A stretch of 64,000 bases of DNA from Chryseobacterium sp. C-71 (GTDB lineage: Bacteria; Bacteroidota; Bacteroidia; Flavobacteriales; Weeksellaceae): NCBI RefSeq assembly GCF_020911865.1, contig NZ_CP087131.1, positions 1,240,001-1,304,000 of the forward strand. The letters run 5' to 3'. A model generated the notes under the pieces. It was not told the origin of the DNA. It did no database searches and saw only the letters and a program-made list of their open reading frames with translations. Below, piece after piece: positions 25,408 to 35,383 of this stretch. Every line of letters starts with the position of its first letter. The first letter of the stretch is position 1. A program made the position numbers and the translations under genes.

Positions 25408-26568
25408 ATGAAGAAAAATTACTTTACTTTAATCATTACTGCATTTGTCATTGGCTCGTCATCCATCATTTATTCATGCAGTGAAGATGAAGAAACAATT
25501 ACAGAAATAGCAACTATAGGAATTGCTCAGGATCCTGATAATTTCAAAGGTGAAGTGACCAGCGGAAAAGTGGTGACGCTTGATCCACTGAAATCCTATC
25601 AGCTCAGCGGTATTGTTACCGTTAAAAACGGTGGAACGTTAGTCATTCCTGCCGGGATAAAAATTACTGCAACAGCAGGTGCTTTATCTTATATTTTGGT
25701 GGAACAAGGCGGGAAAATTTACGTCAACGGAACGGCGGCATCTCCTGTCGTATTCACGTCAGAAACCACCGAAGCAGGAAACTGGGGCGGAATCGTGATT
25801 TGTGGAAAAGCTCCTATTAACACAGGAAGTTCCGGCTCTTCTGAAATTGCAAATTCCATCTATGGTGGAACTGAAGCGACCGATAATTCCGGATCTTTAA
25901 ATTTTGTACGAATTGAATATGCGGGGGCTGAATTTTCTGCTGGCAAAAAATTCAACGGACTTTCACTTTTCGGAATTGGGAATGCAACAAAAGTTGAAAG
26001 TATAGCACTTTTAAATAATGCTGATGATGGTATAGAAATTTATGGTGGAACAGTGAATGTTGCAAACATCGTTTCTGTTGGCAACACCAATCATGCGTTC
26101 AGCTATAAAGACGGATGGGTTGGCAATGCGTCAAATATTTACACCAAAAGAAAAACAGACGGCACAGGAAATACAGGAATTACAGGCATCAATAATGCGA
26201 GTAATGATAATGCTTCGCCAAGATCAAACCCAACTATCAAAAACGTCACGTTTATCGGTGCAACTTCAGGCGAATCTGACGGAATAAAACTTAAACAAGG
26301 AACGTATGCTGTTTTAGACAATATCGTTTTTTCTAACTGGTCAAAAGGCGTTACCATAGAAAGCGACTCTACTGTTGCACGTTTTAACGGAAAAAAGAGA
26401 ATCACAAATCTCTTATTTGAAGACACAACAACAGAAGTCTCATTACAATCTTCTGCAGGTGCAACAGTTCCAATTATTGATACAACTTACACAAAGAAAT
26501 CTGATGCCACCGGAGCAGGAAACGGTATTTTAGTACCAATCTGGGCTGCAGGCTGGTCTGGATTATAA
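25408..26568 (+). CDS. Surface lipoprotein, right-handed beta-helix type (copy 2)
   Basis: A 386-residue paralogue of the preceding lipoprotein, similar along its whole length (shared AQDPDNFKGE-like start, GLSLFGIG, DDGIEIYGGTVNVANI, RSNPTIKN.TFIGATSGE.DG, PIWAAGWSGL ending). The start is ATG 25408. The lipobox IYSC gives acylated Cys24, again followed by an acidic SEDEE surface-export signal. It is cut off from copy 1 by a strong terminator, so it may be expressed differently. Codon use is more GC-rich at wobble positions than copy 1. Likely a tandem duplication. Confidence 0.72.
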   Translation: MKKNYFTLIITAFVIGSSSIIYSCSEDEETITEIATIGIAQDPDNFKGEVTSGKVVTLDPLKSYQLSGIVTVKNGGTLVIPAGIKITATAGALSYILVEQGGKIYVNGTAASPVVFTSETTEAGNWGGIVICGKAPINTGSSGSSEIANSIYGGTEATDNSGSLNFVRIEYAGAEFSAGKKFNGLSLFGIGNATKVESIALLNNADDGIEIYGGTVNVANIVSVGNTNHAFSYKDGWVGNASNIYTKRKTDGTGNTGITGINNASNDNASPRSNPTIKNVTFIGATSGESDGIKLKQGTYAVLDNIVFSNWSKGVTIESDSTVARFNGKKRITNLLFEDTTTEVSLQSSAGATVPIIDTTYTKKSDATGAGNGILVPIWAAGWSGL

Positions 26569-26594
26569 TCTTTTAAATAAATTTTACCTTAATA

Positions 26595-26626
26595 AAAAAT
26601 TCCTCAGAGATTTCTGAGGAATTTTT
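26595..26626. terminator. Bidirectional terminator
   Basis: 14-bp stem aaaaattcctcaga/tctgaggaattttt with a 4-nt loop between the convergent lipoprotein and mreB genes. Confidence 0.85.
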
Positions 26627-26661
26627 AGTTGATAATCTAAGACCAATATTTTCAGATCAGA

Positions 26662-27687
26662 TTATTTCATCAAAAATCTGAATTTATTGATGTTTTTAAG
26701 CGCAATACCCGTTCCACGAACTACAGCTCTCAAAGGGTCTTCTGCTACAAATACAGGCAATCCTGTTTTTCTGTGAATACGGTCTGCCAATCCATGTAGA
26801 AGCGCACCGCCACCTGCAAGAAAAATTCCTGTTTTATAAATATCCGTAGCCAATTCCGGTGGAGTAATTGAAAGTGTTTCCATAATAGCATCTTCAATTC
26901 TCATAATAGATTTGTCTAAGGCTTTGAAAATTTCCTGATAATTGACCATGATTTCTTTCGGTTTTCCGGTAAGAAGATCCTTTCCGCGAACTGAAATTTC
27001 TTTTAAAGGAAAATCTAATTCTTCTAATGCAGAACCAATCTCAATTTTAATTGTCTCAGCGGTTCTTTCTCCAATATCCAAATTATGCTGCGATCTTATG
27101 AAATAAGTTATATCGTTTGTAAAAACGTCACCTGCCAATTTTATTGATTTGTCGACCACGATTCCGCCCAATGCAATCACAGCTATTTCAGTGGTACCAC
27201 CACCAATATCAACAATCATGTTACCTTCCGCACTTTCCACATCGATACCCGCTCCTATTGCTGCTGCCATTGGCTCATAAATCAATATTACTTCTTTGGC
27301 ATTGACCTTTTGTGCAGAATCTCTTACGGCTCTTCTTTCAACCTCTGTAATCCCTGAAGGAATACAGATCACGATTCTCAGTGCCGGACGTATAAATTTA
27401 CCTTTGATCTCAGAAATTTTCTTGATAAATTCTTTAATCATATGTTCAGAAGCGTGAAAATCTGCAATAACACCATCTTTTAACGGTCTTATTACTTTTA
27501 TATTTTCGTGCGTCTTGCCCTGCATCAGTTTTGCCTGCTCTCCCACTGCGATTGCCTTCCCCGTCAAACGATCTATTGCAACGATTGAAGGTTCATCTAT
27601 GACGATTTTATTATTATGAATTATTAAAGTATTAGCCGTCCCAAGATCAATCGCAATCTCTTCCGTAAACATATCAACTATCCCCAT
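26662..27687 (-). CDS. mreB: Rod shape-determining protein MreB
   Basis: A 341-residue actin homologue that organises peptidoglycan synthesis along the cell side wall. Signatures are intact: phosphate 1 loop IDLGTANTLI (about 13-22), VDIGGGTTEIAVI (phosphate 2, about 160), the EPMAAAIGAG hinge and GIFLAGGGALLHG (adenosine motif, about 290). It ends close to a shared terminator. The usual mreC-mreD partners are not in the window downstream, so the gene is separated from them or lies alone here. Confidence 0.95.
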   Translation of the reverse strand: MGIVDMFTEEIAIDLGTANTLIIHNNKIVIDEPSIVAIDRLTGKAIAVGEQAKLMQGKTHENIKVIRPLKDGVIADFHASEHMIKEFIKKISEIKGKFIRPALRIVICIPSGITEVERRAVRDSAQKVNAKEVILIYEPMAAAIGAGIDVESAEGNMIVDIGGGTTEIAVIALGGIVVDKSIKLAGDVFTNDITYFIRSQHNLDIGERTAETIKIEIGSALEELDFPLKEISVRGKDLLTGKPKEIMVNYQEIFKALDKSIMRIEDAIMETLSITPPELATDIYKTGIFLAGGGALLHGLADRIHRKTGLPVFVAEDPLRAVVRGTGIALKNINKFRFLMK

Positions 27688-27851
27688 CTTACATCAATTT
27701 TATAGTGGCTAAATGTACGGCTATTAGTTTTATATCCTTGCTAAAATAAATGGCGTAAGGAGTTAAACAAACGTTAAAATGGTTTTTAAAAAAGATTGTG
27801 ATATTAAAAAAAAGCATTGGTTAATGTTTCACATAAACCTTAAGAATTATT

Positions 27852-27859
27852 TACCTTTG
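27852..27859 (+). promoter_or_regulatory. -7 box for the ClC channel gene
   Basis: TACCTTTG matches TAnnTTTG and lies 40 nt before the TTG start at 27900. Confidence 0.5.
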
Positions 27860-27899
27860 CAATAGATCATCAACTACTAATTTCATTTTTCAGACTGAT

Positions 27900-29738
27900 T
27901 TGAATTTCCAAAACAAAAAAAAATACGTAAGCTTTCTAAAGTTTAAAAGAGATTTTCAACAATATGGTCTCAAAAAAGCACGCAGCTACGAGATTATTCT
28001 GCATTGGCTGAAAAACCGTCTAAGCAGAAACCAATTTTTGGTGCTATCAGGAATTCTTGTAGGATGTACTGCGGGTTTGGCAGGGGTGATCTTAAAAACC
28101 ATTGTCCATAACATTCATCATTTTATTACTCATGATGTTCATTTTGAATATCAGATTATCTTCTACATCATTTTTCCGTTTTTAGGAATTGTTTTAACAG
28201 CAGCCATTGTCATTGCCATATTCAAGGGGCAAGACAGAAAAGGAATTGGTGCTATTTTATACGAAATTGCTCAAAACTCGAGTATCGTTTCGAATGTTAA
28301 GATGTATTCTCAAATCATTCAGAGTGCTGTCACCGTAGGATTGGGTGGTTCAGCCGGAATTGAAAGCCCGATTGCTGTTACAGGTGCAGCCATCGGTTCT
28401 AACTACGCACGTACTTACCGATTAAGTTACAAAGAACGCACTTTACTTTTGGCGGCTGGCGCTACTGCGGGTATTGCTTCGGCTTTCAATGCACCTATTG
28501 CTGGGATCATGTTTGCATTCGAAATTTTACTTACAGGCGTAGTTTTTACAGATTTCATTCCTTTGGTTGTTGCTGCGGTCTGCGGAAGTTTACTGTCCAG
28601 AATTTTACTTCAGGAAGATATTCTATTCAGATTTTATACAAGAGAACCTTTTAACTACCTGAATGTTCCTTACTATCTCATCCTTGGAATTATTACCGGA
28701 TTATATGCAAGATATTTCGTTGTGGTATCACAAAAAGTTGAACATTTTATTAATGGTTTACAGCTTACCAGACTGAGAAAAGCAATGTTCGGTGGTGCCG
28801 TACTTTCTTTGTTGTGTGTTTTATTCCCGCCTCTGTTTGGTGAAGGATACGATACCGTTAAAGATTTCACCAACGGAAATGTAAACTCAGTGATTCACAA
28901 CAGCTTTTTCAGATATTTTGAAATCAAGCAGTGGACAATCATTCTATTTCTGATTTTGGTTTGTCTTCTCAAAGCTTTCGCCACTTCATTTACTATTTTC
29001 AGTGGTGGAAATGGTGGAAATTTTGCGCCTTCTTTATTTGCTGGCGGGTCTGTAGGTTTTCTATTTGCAGTAATTTGTCAAAATCTGGGATTCTCAGATG
29101 TTCCTGTCACTAATCTTATTCTGGTCGGAATGGCTGGTGCCATGAGTGGAGTTTTATACGCTCCTTTAACGGCGATTTTCCTTATTGCAGAATCTAGTTT
29201 TGGGTATGATCTGTTTATTCCGCTGATGATTGTTGCTGTAATTTCTTATTTAATTGCTAAATGGTTTGCTCCGATTTCTCCGGAACTTAAAACATTGGCA
29301 GACCAAGGGAAAATATTTACCCATCAGCACGACAGCAACCTATTATCTACCTTACAAACAAAAGATTTTATAGATTTTGATTCTCAGACCATCAATGAAA
29401 ACGCATCATTGCAGGATTTATATGACCTCATCAGCAACGGAAGAAAAAACAATTTTGCAGTAATTGATGACAATCATCAGCTCAAGGGAACTCTTACACT
29501 GGACGACGTTCGACCTTATTTATTTAACGAAAACGAAAAACTGAATCTCTCAAAACTGGTAAAAGTACCTGCTGCAGTAGTAATGTTGAGCGATAAGCCC
29601 GTGAAGATTATTCAGACTTTTGATGATACCTCCACATGGAATCTTCCGGTCGTTGATGAAGAAAATAAGTTTATAGGATTTATTTCCAAGTCAGCTATAT
29701 TAACGAGTTACCGACAATTATTGAAAGATTATTCTTAA
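27900..29738 (+). CDS. ClC-family chloride channel/antiporter with CBS pair
   Basis: A 612-residue protein: ClC membrane domain (about 40-445) and C-terminal CBS domain pair (about 470-605). ClC signatures: GLGGSAGIESP with the gating-type glutamate, the NAPIAGIMFAFE segment, and GGNGGNFAPSLFAGG. It moves chloride, possibly in exchange for protons; the CBS pair probably binds adenosine nucleotides. The gene starts with TTG at 27900: no ATG or GTG occurs upstream in frame before the promoter, and no early internal Met exists, so a TTG start is well supported. Monocistronic. Confidence 0.88.
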   Translation: MNFQNKKKYVSFLKFKRDFQQYGLKKARSYEIILHWLKNRLSRNQFLVLSGILVGCTAGLAGVILKTIVHNIHHFITHDVHFEYQIIFYIIFPFLGIVLTAAIVIAIFKGQDRKGIGAILYEIAQNSSIVSNVKMYSQIIQSAVTVGLGGSAGIESPIAVTGAAIGSNYARTYRLSYKERTLLLAAGATAGIASAFNAPIAGIMFAFEILLTGVVFTDFIPLVVAAVCGSLLSRILLQEDILFRFYTREPFNYLNVPYYLILGIITGLYARYFVVVSQKVEHFINGLQLTRLRKAMFGGAVLSLLCVLFPPLFGEGYDTVKDFTNGNVNSVIHNSFFRYFEIKQWTIILFLILVCLLKAFATSFTIFSGGNGGNFAPSLFAGGSVGFLFAVICQNLGFSDVPVTNLILVGMAGAMSGVLYAPLTAIFLIAESSFGYDLFIPLMIVAVISYLIAKWFAPISPELKTLADQGKIFTHQHDSNLLSTLQTKDFIDFDSQTINENASLQDLYDLISNGRKNNFAVIDDNHQLKGTLTLDDVRPYLFNENEKLNLSKLVKVPAAVVMLSDKPVKIIQTFDDTSTWNLPVVDEENKFIGFISKSAILTSYRQLLKDYS

Positions 29739-29820
29739 GTATTTAGCTATTTTTTGATGTAGATAATAAGCTAATTCTATCCTAAAAAATAATATGAATG
29801 TATGACCAATATATACCTAT

Positions 29821-29850
29821 AAAAAAGAGATGAAGCATTACACCTCATCC
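29821..29850 (-). terminator. Terminator of hemL
   Basis: Stem gagatgaag paired with ctcatccctc through G-U pairs, followed by a T run on the minus strand, 25 nt after the hemL stop. Confidence 0.55.
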
Positions 29851-29874
29851 CTCAAGAATTTATATTAATTAATT

Positions 29875-31158
29875 TTAAGAATACTCAAATTTCCTTACCG
29901 CTTCCAAAGTCATATCGATTTCTTTGTCTTTAATCGCATCGCTGATGAAATATGTTTCATAACCACTTGGTGGAAGATAAATTCCGTTAGTCAGCATCTG
30001 ATGAAAGAAATTATTAAACAATGAATGATTTGCCTGCTGTGCCTCATCAAAATTCGAAACTCTGTTGATGTGGAAAAACACTGACATCATAGAACCTTTT
30101 CTGTTGATTTTATGAGCAATTCCTTTTTCATTTAAAATTTTCCCGATTTCAAAATCTAAAGTTTCGGTGGTTTTATTCAGATTATTAAAGAAATTTTCGT
30201 CGCTTTTGATCAGTTGCAAAGTTTTCAGACCTGCTCTCATCGCCAGAGGATTTCCACTTAATGTTCCCGCCTGATAAACGCCCCCTTTTGGAGCCAAATG
30301 ATTCATAATTTCGTTTCTTCCGGCAAAAGCACCAACCGGCAAACCGCCTCCGATTACTTTTCCATAGGTTACCAAATCCGCTTTTGCATTATACAATTCC
30401 TGCGCACCACCAAAAGCTAATCTGAAACCAGTCATCACCTCATCAAAAATTAGTAAAGCTCCGTTTTCGTCACAGATTTTTCTTAAGTTTTGCAAAAAAT
30501 TATTTTCTGGTAAAACACAACCCATATTTCCGGCAACCGGCTCAATGATAACCGCAGCAATTTCACCCTGATTATGTCTGAACAAATCCTGAACCTGCTC
30601 AAAATCATTATATCGTGCCAACAAAGTATCTTTCGCTGTTCCTGCTGTTACTCCTGGAGAATTTGGATTTCCAAAAGTTGCAGCACCACTTCCCGCTTTG
30701 ATCAAAAACGAATCTGAGTGACCATGATAACAGCCTTCAAATTTTACAATTTTATCTCTTCCTGTAAATCCTCTCGCCAATCTTACCGCACTCATACAAG
30801 CTTCTGTACCTGAAGAAACCATTCTGATCTGGTCAATATTCGGAACATTTTCTGTGATGAATTTAGCAATTTCGGTTTCCAGTTCTGTTGGTGCACCGAA
30901 AGAAAAACCTTTCTCTGCCTGAATTTTTAATTCTTCTAAAACCTCAGGATGCGTGTGTCCCAAAATTGCAGGCCCCCACGAATTGATGTAATCGATGTAC
31001 GTATTATCATCAGCGTCTGTAAGATATGCTCCTTTTGCAGATTTCATGAAAACGGGCACTCCGCCTACAGATTTAAAGGCACGAACCGGAGAATTTACTC
31101 CACCCGGAATATATTTGTAAGCTTCTTCAAATAAAGCTGAACTTCTTTGGTATTTCAT
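29875..31158 (-). CDS. hemL: Glutamate-1-semialdehyde 2,1-aminomutase
   Basis: A 427-residue PLP enzyme that converts glutamate-1-semialdehyde to 5-aminolevulinate, the committed step of C5-pathway tetrapyrrole synthesis. Visible: [11 protein letters not shown] at the N-terminus, the [17 protein letters not shown]-phosphate segment (about 120), [11 protein letters not shown] (about 240) and the PLP lysine in [15 protein letters not shown] (about 266). Length is normal for the family. Start ATG 31158. No other heme gene is adjacent. Confidence 0.95.
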   Translation of the reverse strand: MKYQRSSALFEEAYKYIPGGVNSPVRAFKSVGGVPVFMKSAKGAYLTDADDNTYIDYINSWGPAILGHTHPEVLEELKIQAEKGFSFGAPTELETEIAKFITENVPNIDQIRMVSSGTEACMSAVRLARGFTGRDKIVKFEGCYHGHSDSFLIKAGSGAATFGNPNSPGVTAGTAKDTLLARYNDFEQVQDLFRHNQGEIAAVIIEPVAGNMGCVLPENNFLQNLRKICDENGALLIFDEVMTGFRLAFGGAQELYNAKADLVTYGKVIGGGLPVGAFAGRNEIMNHLAPKGGVYQAGTLSGNPLAMRAGLKTLQLIKSDENFFNNLNKTTETLDFEIGKILNEKGIAHKINRKGSMMSVFFHINRVSNFDEAQQANHSLFNNFFHQMLTNGIYLPPSGYETYFISDAIKDKEIDMTLEAVRKFEYS

Positions 31159-31244
31159 TATAGTAAGTTGATAGGTATTAGTTTAAAGCAAATAGTTATC
31201 AGTATTAAAACCAACAACCATCAACTGAAAACCAACAACCAATT

Positions 31245-32300
31245 TTAGTTTCTAGGTTTTTTGTCAATCAGATAGATAAGCTGTCCTGCAGCCGGTTTTT
31301 GACCTTCATCCATTCTGTTTTTTGCGTATAGTTTATTGAGTTTCACTCCGAATTTCTGAGCGATGTCGTGCATATCTTCACCAGATTCTGCTTTATAAGT
31401 TGCCGTATTTCCTTCAGAATTTTTTGATTCAAGAAATACAATATCATCTTTTCTAAGGATATCAGATTCAAGATCATTCCATTTGGTCAATTTGCTGTCA
31501 CTGATTTTGAATTTTTTTGCGATAAACTGCACATTCGTGTCCTCAGGAATGACCACATATTTCAAACCACCATTCGGATGGCTTTTAATTAAAATAGAAT
31601 TAAGAATTTCTGCTTTCGTTTTAATACGTTCTACCCTCTGTTGTTGCTGAGCATAAGAAGTTGCTTTGTACGGAACTTTCACAGTAACTGGTTCCGTTTT
31701 TTTAACTTTTTTTGCGGGTTCAAGACGAGCCATGAAGGTTCTGTCGTCCTTCAGATCGGGATATTTTTTTAGAATGGCATAGAGAACTTCTGTGGAATTT
31801 ACTTCATCAAATTCATATAATTTATATCTTTCAATTTTTCCAATCAGAATTGATGCATATCTCGGATTTGTAGCATAACCTGCTTTTTTTAGACCATGCG
31901 CCCACGCTTTGTAATCTTTCATATCAAGATCAAAAAGCTTGGTGTAATATTTTCTAGTCGTCAGGAATATTGAGTGATCTTCATAAGACTGTTTAGGGTC
32001 TTCATACACACGGAAACACTCATTCGGAGCGTCATCGGTATGTTTCATAGTTTTCCCGGTCCAGTCTTCCTTACATTTTATTCCGAAATGATTTTTCCCT
32101 TCCTGAGCCAATCTGCTTTGTCCGCCACCGGTTTCCAAAAGTCCCTGTGCAAGCGTAATTGAAGCAGGAATCTTGTATTTTTCCATTTCTTCAACTGCAT
32201 ACTGTGCAAATTTCTGGATGTATTGATCTTCAGTAGCCCAGGTCTGAGCTGAGAATTTTGATAAAACTAAAAGGCTAATTAGTAAGAAAAGTCTTTTCAT
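31245..32300 (-). CDS. Secreted glucosaminidase (GH73) with LysM domains
   Basis: A 351-residue cell-wall hydrolase. A signal peptide (1-19, ending FSAQ) is followed by a GH73 N-acetylglucosaminidase domain (about 25-175) with the catalytic glutamate in AQGLLETGGGQS and the NHFGIKC motif. Two LysM-type peptidoglycan-binding segments follow (about 235-282 and 300-346, each with the ...F....L..N/WN... pattern). It should cleave peptidoglycan glycan strands in the periplasm during growth or separation. Transcribed alone. Confidence 0.87.
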   Translation of the reverse strand: MKRLFLLISLLVLSKFSAQTWATEDQYIQKFAQYAVEEMEKYKIPASITLAQGLLETGGGQSRLAQEGKNHFGIKCKEDWTGKTMKHTDDAPNECFRVYEDPKQSYEDHSIFLTTRKYYTKLFDLDMKDYKAWAHGLKKAGYATNPRYASILIGKIERYKLYEFDEVNSTEVLYAILKKYPDLKDDRTFMARLEPAKKVKKTEPVTVKVPYKATSYAQQQQRVERIKTKAEILNSILIKSHPNGGLKYVVIPEDTNVQFIAKKFKISDSKLTKWNDLESDILRKDDIVFLESKNSEGNTATYKAESGEDMHDIAQKFGVKLNKLYAKNRMDEGQKPAAGQLIYLIDKKPRN

Positions 32301-32388
32301 GTTTCTATTTTTATTTTTTTATAAAGCTAAAATGCAAAACTTCTGGAAATTATCTTTTCAGATTTCGTCATGAGCATTTCATACAACT

Positions 32389-33297
32389 TTACATTATTAA
32401 ATTTCTATTTTGTTTCTCTAAAAGCATATTGGCTCCTTCTATTCCCTGCAAACCACCAGTATGAAAACATAGTATTCTGCTTCCTGCAGGAAAATAATTA
32501 TTATCAATCATTTCAAAAACTTTCTGCATCATTTTCCCTGTATAAACAGGTTCTAACGTAACATCATACTTTATTTTAAAATCATTGACAAAACGGATAT
32601 TTTCATCATTTATTTTACCGTAACCACCAAGAGCAGCATCGATTAGATGATAATTTCTTTTTGAGGTTAATTCTGAAATTCTGTTTTCCAAAGAAGTGTC
32701 TTTAACGACTTTAAAACCTATAACATTCTGATTTTCTTCGCAAAACTCTGAAATTCCGGCAATCGTACCTCCGGTTCCAACTGCGGTGCAAAGATAATCA
32801 AAATCTTTTGTATCGTCATTCAGCATCATTTTGATTCCCTGAACAGCGTTTTCATTTGTTCCGCCTTCAGGAATAATCAAAGCTTCAGGAAATTCCTGTT
32901 GCAGAAACTCAGTCAGTTTTTCTTTGTGTCGGTATTCTTCACGGGTAACAAACTTCAGATTCATCCCATTTCTTTTGGCAGCAACTAAAGTCGGATTATC
33001 TTTCCATTTTTTCTCTAATTCTTCCCCTCTGATAATTCCTAAAGTCTGAATTCCAAATAAATTTCCAACTGCCGAAACTGCTGAAATATGATTGGAATAA
33101 GCACCACCAAAGGTTATAATTAAAGGTTTTTCGGGACGGCTTTCGAGATAGTGATTAAGATTATAAAAAATCTTCCAGTATTTGTTTCCTGAGATTTGAG
33201 GATGAATGAGGTCTTCTCTTTTGATGAAAAGTTTTACGTTTTTATTAATCTGAATTTCCTGAATTGGAATCTTTTGTGTTGGAACTTGTAATAGCAT
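32389..33297 (-). CDS. 1-aminocyclopropane-1-carboxylate deaminase / D-cysteine desulfhydrase family
   Basis: A 302-residue fold-type II PLP enzyme. The PLP lysine is in the QISGNKYWK segment (about K39); GGAYSNH (about 66-72) and the phosphate-binding loop GTGGTIAG (about 175) are present. Bacteroidetes members are annotated as ACC deaminase or D-cysteine desulfhydrase; sequence alone does not separate these activities. Monocistronic on the minus strand. A palindromic repeat lies upstream. Confidence 0.82.
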   Translation of the reverse strand: MLLQVPTQKIPIQEIQINKNVKLFIKREDLIHPQISGNKYWKIFYNLNHYLESRPEKPLIITFGGAYSNHISAVSAVGNLFGIQTLGIIRGEELEKKWKDNPTLVAAKRNGMNLKFVTREEYRHKEKLTEFLQQEFPEALIIPEGGTNENAVQGIKMMLNDDTKDFDYLCTAVGTGGTIAGISEFCEENQNVIGFKVVKDTSLENRISELTSKRNYHLIDAALGGYGKINDENIRFVNDFKIKYDVTLEPVYTGKMMQKVFEMIDNNYFPAGSRILCFHTGGLQGIEGANMLLEKQNRNLIM

Positions 33298-33344
33298 CTT
33301 TGTTCTAAATGATATTTGTTTTACGAGTTTATTTGAATATGCTT

Positions 33345-33410
33345 TTTAAACCACCCCGTCAAAAATTCTTTGAATTTTCGCCACCCCTCCAAAGGAGGGG
33401 AATCTTCGGA
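33345..33410. repeat. Dispersed repeat with CCCCTCC-AAA-GGAGGGG palindrome
   Basis: Contains the 17-nt palindrome cccctccaaaggagggg (33387-33403) preceded by a second inverted pair, caaaaattc/gaattttcg. From memory, the ACCCCTCCAAAGGAGGGG string is very common between genes in Chryseobacterium. It may act as a terminator for flanking genes. Confidence 0.5.
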
Positions 33411-33432
33411 ACGTTATAACATTTCTAATTAA

Positions 33433-33759
33433 TTAAAAATATTTCCAGAATCCCCATATCTTTCTTTTTTTCAGATAATTTAGATCATGCTCGTTTGCAT
33501 ACGCTTCTCTTTCAAAAGAAATAGCGCGGTAAGCTTTATGACCATTTTTTAATTTAAATAAATGATAATAATATTCTGCAACATAAGCAATATAAAAGAA
33601 GACAATCAATAGCTCTAGTTGTTGTTTGAGATGAATTTTTTCGTGATTGATGAGCACTCTATTCTTCTTATCTTCAGGATTTTTAATGAAAATAAAAGGA
33701 TAAAGCGTAATGCCGTTTATTTTTGTATTTTTGAGGAGTTTTTGGCACACAATTATCAT
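33433..33759 (-). CDS. Small conserved membrane protein with HExxH motif
   Basis: A 108-residue protein with one clear hydrophobic segment (about 46-62, LLIVFFYIAYVAEYYYHL). The upstream NHEKIHLKQQLELL contains HEKIH, a perfect HExxH zinc-metalloprotease motif, and a possible third ligand lies in the ISFEREAYANEHD segment about 40 residues later. This arrangement resembles a minimal M48/M56-like peptidase core, but proteolysis is only inferred. Divergent from the DUF5522 gene. Confidence 0.6.
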   Translation of the reverse strand: MIIVCQKLLKNTKINGITLYPFIFIKNPEDKKNRVLINHEKIHLKQQLELLIVFFYIAYVAEYYYHLFKLKNGHKAYRAISFEREAYANEHDLNYLKKRKIWGFWKYF

Positions 33760-33787
33760 AATAACAAATATAAAAGTTTTGATTTAA

Positions 33788-33973
<186 letters not shown>

Positions 33974-33974
33974 A

Positions 33975-34502
33975 ATGAAGAAATATATTTTTATTTTGCT
34001 GGCAGCGACTTTAGGTTTATCTTCTTGCAGTCCTTTTAAAGTACGTTCAGATTATGCAGAAACTGCAAATTTCACTTCTTACAAAACTTACAAAATAAGA
34101 ATTGACGATTTGAAACTGAATGATATTGATAAAGACAGAGTGTTGAACGAATTGTCTAAGCAATTGCAGACAAAAGGCCTTCAATCCGGAGAAAATCCTG
34201 ATTTGATCGTCAACATTAAAGCTAATCATAAGAAAATCACGGATATTAACACAACCAGTCCCGGCGGAATGTGGGGATGGGGCGGTGGCTTCGGATGGGG
34301 AATCGGTATGAACAGAACCTGGACGAGCAACTATAACGAAGGAGCAATCATCGTAAATTTAATTGATTCTAAAACCAACAAGTTAGTTTGGCAGGGAATC
34401 GGAAGCGGTATTTCTGTAGACAGACCGCAAGCGAAGCAAAAACAAATCCCTCAGATTGTAGCTGAAATTATGGCAAACTATCCTCCGGGAATGAAAAAAT
34501 AA
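33975..34502 (+). CDS. DUF4136 domain lipoprotein
   Basis: A 175-residue lipoprotein; the lipobox LSSC gives Cys18. The DUF4136 domain covers the rest, with the opening FTSYKTYKI, the conserved NPDLIVNI segment and the late SKTNKLVWQGIGSG motif. A Gly/Trp-rich stretch (about 95-110) is typical of the family. These outer-membrane or periplasmic lipoproteins have no assigned function. Co-transcribed with the DUF5522 gene; a terminator follows. Confidence 0.8.
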   Translation: MKKYIFILLAATLGLSSCSPFKVRSDYAETANFTSYKTYKIRIDDLKLNDIDKDRVLNELSKQLQTKGLQSGENPDLIVNIKANHKKITDINTTSPGGMWGWGGGFGWGIGMNRTWTSNYNEGAIIVNLIDSKTNKLVWQGIGSGISVDRPQAKQKQIPQIVAEIMANYPPGMKK

Positions 34503-34524
34503 GAATTTTAAAATTCTAAAAAAT

Positions 34525-34559
34525 AAAAGGTCAGTACAAAATTTTGTATTGACCTTTTT
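34525..34559. terminator. Bidirectional terminator
   Basis: Long stem aaaaggtcagtacaaaa/ttttgtattgacctttt with one wobble pair, between the convergent DUF4136 and T9SS genes. Confidence 0.8.
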
Positions 34560-34573
34560 ACGTTAAAAATAAA

Positions 34574-35383
34574 TTATTCTTTGATGATTTTATGAGTTTT
34601 TGATTTTCCGTCTTTATGATAAGTTGTCATAAAGTAGACTCCGGATTTCAACTCGCTCAAATTAATTGTAGAAGTCGGTTTATCAATGGTTTTGATCACT
34701 CTTCCTGAAATATCTGTAATTTTTACATTCTGAATTTCGCTTGTATCTGAAATCGTAATTACATCAGTAAATGGGTTTGGATACATTTTCAAATCATTAA
34801 GTTCTGATTCCTTTGTGCCAAGTCCTGACTTACTCTCCCAAACTGCGTCATCCCAATAATGTCCTACCCAGGTCGTTCCAGGATTTCTTATTGCCAATCT
34901 CGCATTTGCAGGAACTGTAGCAGGTACATCGAAAATTCTCTCCGATGTGTTGTCGTAAGTTCCATTTGCAATTGTAATCGGTTGCAAAACAACAAATGTT
35001 GATATATTTCCGATGTCCGTAATGTAACCAAATTCTAAAAAGCCGGGAGTAGACCCTGGATTAACTCTCGCTTTGAATTTGAAATGATGCGTACCGGCAT
35101 TGATATTTGTCAACGGAGGCATAATTACTATGGATACCTTATTATAGCCAATCTGATACACATTACTTGGACTCGATGCAGGAGCCGTACTTGAAATAAT
35201 CTGATTCCCTCCATCCTGAGTAACATAACTGTTCCAACATGGGGGAACAACCCCAAAAGCGCAACACGATAAAGTATCGAAGTTTTCTGAAAACTCACTC
35301 ACCGGGGTACATTGCCCATAGGTTGAAACACAACCTGCAATTGATAAACTTACGAAAAGTTTAGTTGATAAATTTTTAATCAT
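34574..35383 (-). CDS. T9SS-secreted protein with jelly-roll-like domain
   Basis: A 269-residue secreted protein. A signal peptide (1-23) is followed by a domain (about 28-185) with the SENFDTL...VPPCW start and choice-of-anchor/MAM-like strand pattern. The C-terminal 75 residues are a type A T9SS sorting domain (KMYPNPFTDVITI, VKITDISGRVI, LKSGVYFMTT, THKIIKE). It should be exported through the gliding/T9SS apparatus and held at the surface or released. The ligand is unknown. No operon partner. Confidence 0.78.
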   Translation of the reverse strand: MIKNLSTKLFVSLSIAGCVSTYGQCTPVSEFSENFDTLSCCAFGVVPPCWNSYVTQDGGNQIISSTAPASSPSNVYQIGYNKVSIVIMPPLTNINAGTHHFKFKARVNPGSTPGFLEFGYITDIGNISTFVVLQPITIANGTYDNTSERIFDVPATVPANARLAIRNPGTTWVGHYWDDAVWESKSGLGTKESELNDLKMYPNPFTDVITISDTSEIQNVKITDISGRVIKTIDKPTSTINLSELKSGVYFMTTYHKDGKSKTHKIIKE

